Source: Streptomyces sp. NRRL F-4489 (GTDB taxonomy: Bacteria; Actinomycetota; Actinomycetes; Streptomycetales; Streptomycetaceae). From it: a stretch of DNA of 14,281 nucleotides. The position numbers were made by a program, and so were the translations under genes. Of the stretch, positions 1 to 7,700 are shown piece by piece. Position 1 is the stretch's first letter; each line of letters starts with the position of its first letter. The notes under the pieces were generated by a model. It had not been told where the DNA came from and did no database searches. It saw nothing but the letters and a program-made list of their open reading frames with translations. The DNA is taken from contig NZ_LLZI01000034.1 of assembly GCF_001509485.1 (NCBI RefSeq), positions 1 through 14,281 of the forward strand. Direction: 5' to 3'.

Positions 1-578
1 GTGGCGATGCGTTGGCGGAGGATGGGCATGGGGAAGCCGCGGGGGTCGGTTTTGCCGGGTTGCCATTCCTTGTGGGCGATGACGGAGCGTTCGGTCCAGC
101 CGTGGGCGCGGCAGAGGGCGGCGGCGGCCTTTTCCGCGGCCAGGAGTTGGGCCTCGGGCCAGGGGTCCTGGCCATCGCCCAGGTTGACGCACTCGAAGCC
201 GTAGAAGTGGCGGTTGCCGTCGGTGTCGGCGAGGCGGACCGGGGGCAGCTCCTCCTCGTCGATCACCGCGTCGAGGACGTAGCGGTCGCCGAGGCCGGCG
301 TGGTTGGCGCGGCCGTTGCCGACCAGGTGGACCTCGCCGGACTTGTCGATGACGCCGTGGCAGAGCGGCCCCGGCAGGTCAGGGCGGCCGTCGTAGCAGA
401 GGTCCACCGAGGCGTCGGTGCCCTCGGTGGCGGTGTGGTGCACCACCACCCCGTGCACCGGCCCCCACGGGCCCTTGGTGTTGCGGTGGTGCCGTCGCCA
501 GTCGCGGACCTCGTGGACGGTCAGCCCCTCGGCGCGGAGCGCGGCCAGCAGCCGGGTGCCGGTCAGGGGGTCCGCCAT
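1..578 (-). CDS. N-acetylmuramoyl-L-alanine amidase (PGRP/amidase_2 fold), 3'-truncated by window edge
   Basis: This is predicted to be a zinc amidase that cuts the bond between N-acetylmuramic acid and L-Ala in peptidoglycan. The ATG at 578 begins a frame that stays open to the window edge, giving 192 visible residues. The fold signature is visible: VHGVVVHHT around His47/His48, then CHGVIDKSGEVHLVGNG and NRHFYGFECVNLG, then HKEWQPGKTDP with His169, Lys176 and Asp178. From family knowledge, one His of the HHT pair, His169 and Asp178 are the likely zinc ligands, and Lys176 is the likely counterpart of the catalytic Lys of T7 lysozyme. The N-terminus (MADPLTGTRLLAALRAEG) has no signal peptide or membrane helix, so the protein should stay in the cytoplasm unless exported by the CIS or released by lysis. 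Its start overlaps the stop of the DUF6519 gene by 1 bp (TGATG), which implies translational coupling. A C-terminal wall-binding domain may lie outside the window. The closest lookalikes I know are Streptomyces phage endolysins. Confidence 0.88.
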   Translation of the reverse strand, partial: MADPLTGTRLLAALRAEGLTVHEVRDWRRHHRNTKGPWGPVHGVVVHHTATEGTDASVDLCYDGRPDLPGPLCHGVIDKSGEVHLVGNGRANHAGLGDRYVLDAVIDEEELPPVRLADTDGNRHFYGFECVNLGDGQDPWPEAQLLAAEKAAAALCRAHGWTERSVIAHKEWQPGKTDPRGFPMPILRQRIA

Positions 579-2347
579 CAGCCCGCGCCCCCCGCCTCGC
601 CGGCCCCGGACCCGGACTCCGACTCGGCCTCGTCCACCTGGGCCTCGGCCTCGGCGGTGGTTTGTGACCGGGGATTGACCGTGCTGGTGCCCGTACCGGT
701 GCCGGTGCCGGTGCCGGTGGATGGGTTGGCCGGGCCGTCTGTGCCGCCGGTGGACAGGGTGCCGTCGCCGCCCGAGTTCGGGCCCGGAGCGGTCTCGCCG
801 GCGCCCGGCTGGACGGCTGTCGCCAAGGGGCGGAAGGACAGGCGCAGGTCGGGGACGGCCTGTTCGCCGTGGACCCAGGCCAGCGGGGCGTAGTGGACGG
901 CGATGCCGCCGGGGTGCTGGAGCAGGGGGCGGCGCGCGGTGTCGGTGGGCCATTCGACGCCGCCGGTCGCGGTACGGGCCGGGATCAGCCAGAAGTCGCC
1001 GGTGCGGTACCTGCCGCCGGGCTCGAAGTACACCTCCACGCCGTCCTCCAGCGGCAGCCAGCGGCCCTCCTCGACCGGCAGCGCGCCGTGCCGCAGCCGG
1101 CCCGGCCGGTCGCCGCGCCGGACCGTGCCGCGGCCGGGCTCCTGGTGGTCCCAGCGGCGCAGGAACGGATGGAGTTCGGGCCGCCGTCCCACGCCCGGCG
1201 CCGGCTCGTCCGAGAGCCGCACCCGGCGGCCGGGCAGGTCGACCTCCTCGACCCGCAGCAGCGGCGCCGCCTCGCCGCGGCTGGTGTACGCGGTGTCCAC
1301 GAACTCGACCAGGTCGCCTACGTGGAGGGAGAGCTTGTCGTCGCCCCCGAGGGAGGCCAGTTCCACCCAGGTGCCGTCCAGGGTGTCGACGGGGAAGGTG
1401 ACGGAGCCGTTCTCGCGGGACCACTTGAAGGTGGCCGGGCCCGAGTGGCCTCCATGGTCCGCCTGCCCCTCCGCTCCCGTCTGCCCGGCGGCCCCCGCGT
1501 CGTGGATCTCGACGCGGTAGAGCTGGTTCTCCGGGCCGCGGTAGCGGGACTCGGGGGCGACCAGGCAGGGGTCGTCGTCGGCGTGGTCGGGGCGTTCGCT
1601 GCGGGCCGCCAGACGGCTGGCAGGCGTGGCTGCCTTGCGGGCCCAGTCGGCGAAGGCGGTGCGGATGTCGCCGGCCGGCGGATTGTCGCCGTCCAGGCCC
1701 AGTTCGGAGGCCGGCAGCGGCAGTACCTGCCAGACCACCTTGGTGCGGGCCGCGGTGTCCGGCAGCGCGGCGCCCAGCGCCACCTCGCGCAGCGCCGGGT
1801 CCTCGGCGGCGGTCACCAGCCGCTCCCACACCTTGAGGTAGACGAGGTACGGGAAGTGGGTGGGGAGGCGGTCGGCGGGGCGCTCCGGGTCCCGGAAGGC
1901 GTCCGGCTGGTCCCAGTACGTCCAGGTCCGGGGAGTGGTGGGTGCGGCGGGCGCGGCCGGGGCGTCCGGGGTGTCCGCGTCCGGGGACTCGCCGTCGCGG
2001 CCCCCAGCGGCACCGGCAGTCGATACGGACGGCACCGACGGTACAGGCGTCCCCGCCCCCGGCCGGTCGGCGTCGCACAGGATGCCGTCGACGTAGTAGC
2101 GGCCGCCGCCGATGACCAGGTCGTCCAGTTCGTGCGGGCCGCCCCGCAGGTCGATCCTGAAGCCGGTGGCGCCCTGCGGGCCGCCGTGCGGGCCGATCAG
2201 GTCGGCGGCCAGGGTGCGGGCCTGGAACAGCTGGATCGCGGTCTGCTCGTTGGCGTCGGCGTCCAGCTGGACCCGGCCCTGCTGCGCCACCACGGCGGAG
2301 TAGTGGCGCTCCGGCCGGTGGGTGATGCGGGAGAGATCGGCGTGCAT
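578..2347 (-). CDS. DUF6519 domain protein of a CIS locus, with a disordered Thr-Gly-rich tail
   Basis: This 589-residue protein matches my recollection of the DUF6519 family, which often sits beside phage-tail-like baseplate genes in actinomycetes. Its function is unknown. The N-terminal signature is at residues 1-50 (DLSRITHRPERHYSAVVAQQ, GRVQLDADANEQ, AADLIGPHGG). Further family segments are YRVEIHDAG, TFKWSRENGSVTFPVDTL, HPFLRRWDHQEPGRG and YRTGDFWLIPARTATGGVEW. A Pro/Ala/Thr-rich insert lies near residues 95-140. The last roughly 85 residues are low complexity, with a Thr-Gly repeat near residues 543-552 followed by an acidic Glu/Ala/Ser/Gly stretch. The ATG at 2347 follows a GAGGGGGA ribosome binding site about 9 bp upstream. 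The gene is separated from the upstream tail gene by 179 bp and is coupled to the amidase downstream. It may be a peripheral particle component, an adaptor for the amidase, or cargo. The sequence does not decide between these. Confidence 0.82.
   Translation of the reverse strand: MHADLSRITHRPERHYSAVVAQQGRVQLDADANEQTAIQLFQARTLAADLIGPHGGPQGATGFRIDLRGGPHELDDLVIGGGRYYVDGILCDADRPGAGTPVPSVPSVSTAGAAGGRDGESPDADTPDAPAAPAAPTTPRTWTYWDQPDAFRDPERPADRLPTHFPYLVYLKVWERLVTAAEDPALREVALGAALPDTAARTKVVWQVLPLPASELGLDGDNPPAGDIRTAFADWARKAATPASRLAARSERPDHADDDPCLVAPESRYRGPENQLYRVEIHDAGAAGQTGAEGQADHGGHSGPATFKWSRENGSVTFPVDTLDGTWVELASLGGDDKLSLHVGDLVEFVDTAYTSRGEAAPLLRVEEVDLPGRRVRLSDEPAPGVGRRPELHPFLRRWDHQEPGRGTVRRGDRPGRLRHGALPVEEGRWLPLEDGVEVYFEPGGRYRTGDFWLIPARTATGGVEWPTDTARRPLLQHPGGIAVHYAPLAWVHGEQAVPDLRLSFRPLATAVQPGAGETAPGPNSGGDGTLSTGGTDGPANPSTGTGTGTGTGTSTVNPRSQTTAEAEAQVDEAESESGSGAGEAGGAG
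696..719 (+). repeat. Perfect (CCGGTG)x4 hexanucleotide repeat inside the DUF6519 gene
   Basis: Four perfect copies of the hexamer run back to back, with degenerate flanking copies on the left. On the coding (minus) strand they encode the alternating Thr-Gly run in the disordered C-terminal tail. The unit is a multiple of three, so slippage would change the tail length without shifting the frame. Confidence 0.85.
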
Positions 2348-2386
2348 GGAAGGGGTCCCCCTCGTACGGGTGATGGCGGAAGCTGC

Positions 2387-2490
2387 GGCGGTCGGTGACG
2401 GCGGTCGGTTACGGCGGCCAATCGTGGCGGTCAGTCGTGGCGGTCAGTCGTGGCGGTCGGTTGTGCCGGTCGGGCACGGCGGCCAACAGG
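2387..2490. repeat. Intergenic minisatellite: eight 13-bp tandem units
   Basis: Starting at 2387 the sequence falls into eight consecutive 13-bp units with plus-strand consensus GGCGGTCRGTYRY. Units 4 (2426-2438) and 5 (2439-2451) are identical (GGCGGTCAGTCGT). Units 1, 2 and 6 differ from these at two or three bases, and units 3, 7 and 8 are more diverged. The array fills most of the 179-bp gap between the tail-I-like gene and the DUF6519 gene, so it lies in the leader of the latter. The 13-bp period is not a multiple of three, and no gene that I support covers it. I see no clear terminator or promoter in the rest of the gap (2348-2386 and 2491-2526), apart from the ribosome binding site next to 2347. 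Confidence 0.85.
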
Positions 2491-2526
2491 CGGTAAAAGT
2501 ACGGCCGTTGACGCCCCCGGCGCCCC

Positions 2527-4710
2527 TCACGTCACAACCACCACCCCCGCCCCCACCCCCGCCGGTGTGTACTCCGCCAGACGGGCGCGGAGGCTGTCCA
2601 TGCGCTGCGGCAGGTAAAGGTCGTGGTACGCGCCCATCTCCGCGCCGTCCTCCGCGCCGCGCCGGATCTCCTCGGGGCAGCCGTCCGCCAGCTGCGCGTA
2701 CCACGGCGTGCCGTAGCGCGCGGAGCGCAGCAGCGGGCGGACCCGGGCGGCGTCCGCGGGGCCGGCCAGGTCCGGCTGGCAGCGGTAGCGGCGCGGGGTG
2801 CGGGAGCCGGGCGGGACGTAGCTGAAGCGGACGCAGCCGACCTGCCGGCGGGCGGTGTGCAGCCGGCCGGTGAACAGGCTGTTCTCGGCGAGCCGTACGG
2901 CGTGGACGTGCACCTCGCCGAGGACGGTGGTGCGGTGGACGGAGAGTTCGGCGTGCGCGTGGCGGCAGTCGGGGGCCGACAGGGCGGCCCGGTCGGTGCC
3001 GGTGGCGTCGAGGACGCTGTCGCGCAGGTGGATGAGGAGCGGGTCGGTGCCGACCTCGTCGCCGATGACCTCGATGGTGCCGAGAACGGTCCGGTCGATC
3101 TCGACGCAGGCGGTCGTCCGGTCCAGGACGAGGCTGGGCTCCTCCGGGGACGCGGGGTGGCACTCCGGTTCCAGGGACCAGCCGGGGACGAGGGTGCAGT
3201 GGCGCAGGACCAGCGCGCCCAGGGGGCCGGTGACGTTGAGGCCGCGCCCGGTGACGAGGAGGCCGTCCAGGACCATCCGGGGGCGTTCGCCGGGCGGGCA
3301 ATCGCCGCCCAGGGCGCGGATGTTGAGGGCGTCGGGGCGGTTGCTGTACCAGTCCAGCAGGCGGATCACCGGGCGGGTGCCCTCGGCGGCGCGCAGCTGG
3401 AGCCGGTCGCCGGCTTCCAGGTCGAAGTCCAGCTGCTCCTGGTAGGCGCCGCTGTGGACGATCTCGATGATGCCTTCGGGGGCGCCGTTCCCGGCCCGCC
3501 GGTCGTGCCGCCAGGCCGCGTAGGCGTCCATGATGCGGCGGAACGGGGCGCCGGGGCCGACCCGGTAGACGGCGGCCTCCGGGCGGGCCGGCCGCCCGTC
3601 GGGTTCGCGCGGGTACTGGCCGCCGCCCAGGTCGTCGCCGAAGCCGTAGTGGTAGTCCACCCACACACCCTGCCGGGGCGCGGAGCGGGCGCCGAACGCG
3701 ATCCGGCCCAGCTCCGGATCGACCGCGATCTGGCCGCGCCGGGGCCGGTAGCGCCAGGCGCTCAGGTCGGCGACGACGAGGTCGGCGAGCGGCACCGGGC
3801 GGTCCTCGCCGTCCCGGCGGATCACGAAGCTCTTGCCGGGCCCGTAGTAGTCCGCGAGCCGGTCGTGCAGCTGGCGGCGGGTGATCGGCGCGGGGACGTT
3901 GTCGACCGCGGCGAGGTGGGCGGCCGACGGCTCCGGCTCGGGGCGGGTCAGCAGCGGGGTGTCGTTGCCCAGGATGGAGAACGTGTAGAGGCTGCGGGCC
4001 CGGTCGAGGCAGTAGGCAGGGGAACGGGTCAGGGCGTAGGGCTTCAGGCGCCAGACGTACAGGGCGACGCCGGTGGGGGAGTAACCGCCTTGTGAACGGC
4101 GGGAGTTGGCGCGGCGGACGTCGGCGGTGCGGGGGAGCGTGCCGAACGGGCCGCCGGCCAGGTCCAGGGCCGCGCCGTCGCGGACGTCCACCAGCCGGCC
4201 CCGCGCGGCCCGCCGGGCGTCGGCGGCCCCGGTGGCCGACCCGTAGAGCCGTACCGGCTGGTGGTGGGTGACCAGCCGGGACAGCTCCACCGCCCGGGCC
4301 GGCCAGCCCGCCACGTCCGCCGACAGCTCCTCCAGCAGCGGCAGGGTGCCCTTGCGGCGCCGGTTGGCGACCGTGGCCGCCACATCGCGGCGCGGCGCCA
4401 GCGCCTCCGCCAGCCGCCGCCGGGAGGCGTCCGGCAGCCCGCCGTCCCGCAGCCCGGTGGCCAGCACCCGCTCGTAACCGGGCAGCGGGCGGTAGCCCAC
4501 CAGATCGCCCAGATACGGCAGCACCCACTCCGCGGCGGTCTCCACGAACCAGTCGTCGTACTGCTGGGCGACACCGTCGCGGACCCGGTCCACCTGTTCG
4601 GCGATCACCGCCAGCAGCGCCCGCAGCGGCTCGCCCCGTTCGGCGTCGCGCAGCCGGTGCCAGCGCGGCAGCAGTTCCGCGAGGCCGTCCGGCTCCCGGC
4701 TCGTGGTCAT
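2527..4710 (-). CDS. Phage tail protein I-like baseplate protein with C-terminal beta-helix
   Basis: This 727-residue protein resembles large tail-protein-I-like proteins of actinobacterial CIS loci, which are expected at the baseplate periphery. Residues 1-75 hold the recognisable N-terminal region (LAELLPRWHRLRDAERGEPL, AVIAEQVDRVRDGVAQQYDD, AEWVLPYLGDLVGYRPLPGY). A long stretch from about residue 475 to 625 has short alternating hydrophobic strands such as RMVLDGLLVTGRGLNVTG and GALVLRHCTLVPGW, together with ELSVHRTTVLGEVHVHAV. This looks like a right-handed parallel beta-helix. The C-terminus carries RYGTPWYAQL, GAEDGAEMGAYHDLYLPQR and LRARLAEYTPAGVGAG. The ATG at 4710 is chosen because it has a strong GGAGGT site 7 bp upstream and an ATGA overlap with the previous stop. 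An upstream extension of the same frame to 5229 lies inside the previous gene. I infer a host- or surface-contact role for the helix. It could equally be a structural spacer. Confidence 0.82.
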   Translation of the reverse strand: MTTSREPDGLAELLPRWHRLRDAERGEPLRALLAVIAEQVDRVRDGVAQQYDDWFVETAAEWVLPYLGDLVGYRPLPGYERVLATGLRDGGLPDASRRRLAEALAPRRDVAATVANRRRKGTLPLLEELSADVAGWPARAVELSRLVTHHQPVRLYGSATGAADARRAARGRLVDVRDGAALDLAGGPFGTLPRTADVRRANSRRSQGGYSPTGVALYVWRLKPYALTRSPAYCLDRARSLYTFSILGNDTPLLTRPEPEPSAAHLAAVDNVPAPITRRQLHDRLADYYGPGKSFVIRRDGEDRPVPLADLVVADLSAWRYRPRRGQIAVDPELGRIAFGARSAPRQGVWVDYHYGFGDDLGGGQYPREPDGRPARPEAAVYRVGPGAPFRRIMDAYAAWRHDRRAGNGAPEGIIEIVHSGAYQEQLDFDLEAGDRLQLRAAEGTRPVIRLLDWYSNRPDALNIRALGGDCPPGERPRMVLDGLLVTGRGLNVTGPLGALVLRHCTLVPGWSLEPECHPASPEEPSLVLDRTTACVEIDRTVLGTIEVIGDEVGTDPLLIHLRDSVLDATGTDRAALSAPDCRHAHAELSVHRTTVLGEVHVHAVRLAENSLFTGRLHTARRQVGCVRFSYVPPGSRTPRRYRCQPDLAGPADAARVRPLLRSARYGTPWYAQLADGCPEEIRRGAEDGAEMGAYHDLYLPQRMDSLRARLAEYTPAGVGAGVVVVT

Positions 4711-7700
4711 CGGGTTACCTCCGTCAGGATCAGGGTGTCCGCGACCCGCGGCGAGAACAGCGCGAGCTGGGCCGGGCGGACGCCGCGGACGACGCGGACC
4801 GCGCGGCCCCGGGGCAGCGGGCGGGTGTCGGTGACATCGGGGTTCAGGCGCAACAGGTCGGCCAGGGAGATGCCGTAGCGGGCGGCGATGGCGGTCAGGG
4901 TCTCGCCGCCGTCCGCGGTGACCTCGTGGATCCGCTCCTCGAAGCGGGCCGGATGGGACGGTACGGAGGTGGCCGGGGGGCCGGTCAAATCGCTTGCCAG
5001 GGCGGCCAGTTGGGCCGGAGTGGCGGAAGCCGGGACGCCGGTGAAGGCGTCCACGTCCACGTAGTCCACCCCGGGCACCGCCTGGGCGGCGGCCAGCACC
5101 TCCGACAGCCGGGCCGGCCGGGCCAGCTCCCGTCCGTCGAAGCCCAGCCGGTCCAGCAGCGCCCGCCGGACCCGCGGCTCCACCAGCGGCCAGGAGTGGT
5201 CCGGCGCGACCTTGATCCGCGCCGCGCACAGCAGCAGCACCGGCTCCCGTACGTCCACCCGCACCGGCAGCCGGCCGTCCCCGTACTCCGCCAGCGCCGC
5301 CCGCAGCGCCCGCAGCACCTCCGCGTCCGGGGCGATCGGGATGTCGTCCACCCCGGCCACCGTCACGTGCAGCACCTGCCGCCGCCCGTCGAACACCTCG
5401 CGGGCCGCGGCCCGGCCGATGCCCGCCCGGGACCGCGCGAAGTCCTCGTAGTCCGCCAGCGACACCAGCCGGTCCAGGGCCGAGACCGCCAGCGGGACGG
5501 TGCGCCGGGTCAGCGCCGGGCCGTCCGCGTCCGCGCCGCCGATGGCCGGCTGCGGATTGGTGACGCCGGTGACGCCCAGCGGGCGGGTCACCGCCTGGGT
5601 GATCCGGTCCGCCGCGACGTTCGCGGCCCGGCCGGTGCCGAAGCGGTAGCGGGCCCGGACGTTGTCGTGGCCGGTCGGCAGCCGGGCGCCGTGCACGCCG
5701 TCCCCGAACGTCACCGTCGTCCGGCCGTCCCCGGTGGTGGCCGTCACGTACACCCGCTCATCGGGGCCGCGGCCGGCCAGGCTGTCCACCGGGTGCCAGC
5801 GCAGCCCGTCCACCCGGATCTCCAGCTCCGGTACGGCGCCCAGCGGGTTGTCGGCGGGCAGCCACGTCAGCGGGGACCGCCACAGCGCGAACGTCTGGTG
5901 GGCGCGCGCGGCGTCCCCGCTGCCGATCGCCTCGTCGCGGCTCTCACCGTGCGACGCCGGGACGACGTTGCCCTGGATCCGTACCGACTCCCGGCGGTAG
6001 CGGTGGGTCAGGCCGCGGGTCAGGGTCAGCGTGGTGTGCACCCGGTCGCCGGGCAGCGCCGGGTCCACGGTCTGCGCCACGCCCGCGATCACCGCCAGTT
6101 CGGTGCCGCGCACCCCCGCCACCCCCGGGATGTCGGTCCGCTCACCGGAGACCATCAGGAACCGGCCGGGCCGCAACCCCTCGTACAGTTCGGCGAGTTC
6201 GAGCCGGTCGCCGTGCACGTCCTCGCCCACCGGGTCGTCCGCCTGCGCCAGCTCCTGGCCCGCGGCGTGCACGGTGGTGCCCCGGATCGCGGACAGCGCC
6301 ACATCGTGCTCGTCCAGCCACGGGTCGGCGAGGGTCAGCACGGTGCCCCGGCCGGTGATCCCGTACTGGGTGTGGACGGCCGTACGGACCGCCGTGACGC
6401 GGGTGGTGACGAACGCCAGCCGCTTGTCACCGGGGATGCCGTCCGGGCCGTCCGCGCCCTTGCCGGGCCGCTCGATGGCGACCCAGCCGCCGACCGCGAT
6501 CCCGTCGTACACCCCGTCCAGCGCCAGTACGTGCCGGTCCGCCGGCGCCGGGACGGTGGCGATCCCGATCTCCACGGCGGGCGGTTCACCGCCGGCCGCC
6601 ACCCGCACCGTCACCTCGTACTCGCCGTGCCGGACCTGCCGGTGCTCGCCGGGCGCCAGCCGCCAGGACTGCGGGGTGCCGTTGTCGACGGACACGTGGA
6701 TCCGGCCGTCCTCGGCGGGCCGGGAGACGAACAGCGTCCGCTCCGGCAGACCGGCCAGCAGCCGCGCGGTGACCCCCGGCTCCTGCGAATCCACCGGGCG
6801 GCGCCCCAGCCAGCTCAGATCGTGGTCCGGGCCGGTGCGGGTGTGCAGCTCGACCCGGCCCGGCCCGAGCGGGAAGGAGGTGTCGGCGGGCAGATTCTCC
6901 ACCCGCTGATCCGAACTCCCGGTCTCCAGATGCTGGAACTCCGCCCGCACCGGGACCTTCCCCGCCGTGTCGAACACCACCCGCACACTGGTCAGCGCCG
7001 CCCCGGTCAGCGGCCAGTCCGCGGTCCGCACGATCCGGCCCCGGTCGTCCTGTACGGGCTTGAGCGGGGCGGTCGCGCCGAACGGGGCGGCGGTGACCCG
7101 CATCGCCAGGAGGGCGCGCAGCACCGGCTCGTCCCCGGTGGCGCGCGGGCCGCCGGCCGGCACCGGGGCCGCGGCCCGCCGCCACGCCGGATACAGGCCG
7201 TCGGCGACCCGCGGGTCCAGGGCGGCCAGCAGCCGCGCGCCCAGCTCCGCGCCGGCGCCGAACGCCCGCGCCGGGTCCCCGGCCACGGCCCGGTCGGCGG
7301 CCGGCGGCCGCACCACCCGGGTCCGCAGCGCGGGCAGCACGGCGGCGAGGGCGGAGAGGGCCGGGGGGAGCGGGGGCTCGCCGGGCGCGGGGCCGGAGGC
7401 GGCAGGGGCGGCCCCCGGCGCGTTCACCGGCTCGCCGCCCAACTCCCCAGCCCGACAGGCCACTTCGCCCACCACCGCCTGCAGCTCCTCGAACCACGCG
7501 GCGACCTCCGGATATCCGGCCGCCACCGCCTGCGCCTCCGCCAGCCGCTCATGCGGCCCGGCCAGCCGCGCCGCCAGCGCGTCCGGGGAGGAGATCCCGC
7601 CCAGGTCCGCCCGCAGCGGCGCCAGCACCTGCGCGTCGAAGTCCGCCACGAACCGGCTCACCGGCCGCGGGTTGGGCGCCTGCGGTGTGGGCGGCGGCGG

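Noticed and set aside
2387..2490. CRISPR array
   Set aside because: The 13-bp units are contiguous with no unique spacers and are too short for CRISPR repeats.
2480..2507. Rho-independent terminator between the tail-I and DUF6519 genes
   Set aside because: Only a 5-bp stem (CGGCC/GGCCG) with an 18-base loop is visible, with no U tract on the minus-strand transcript.
2444..4528. 694-residue alternative minus-strand frame over the tail-I gene
   Set aside because: The translation is a Pro/Arg/Gly-rich shadow in another frame. The frame 2527-4710 carries the recognisable tail-protein motifs, a GGAGGT site and a coupled start.
4711..5229. N-terminal extension of the tail-I-like gene to 5229
   Set aside because: The extension lies entirely inside the J2 gene, is low complexity, and lacks the strong ribosome binding site found at 4710.
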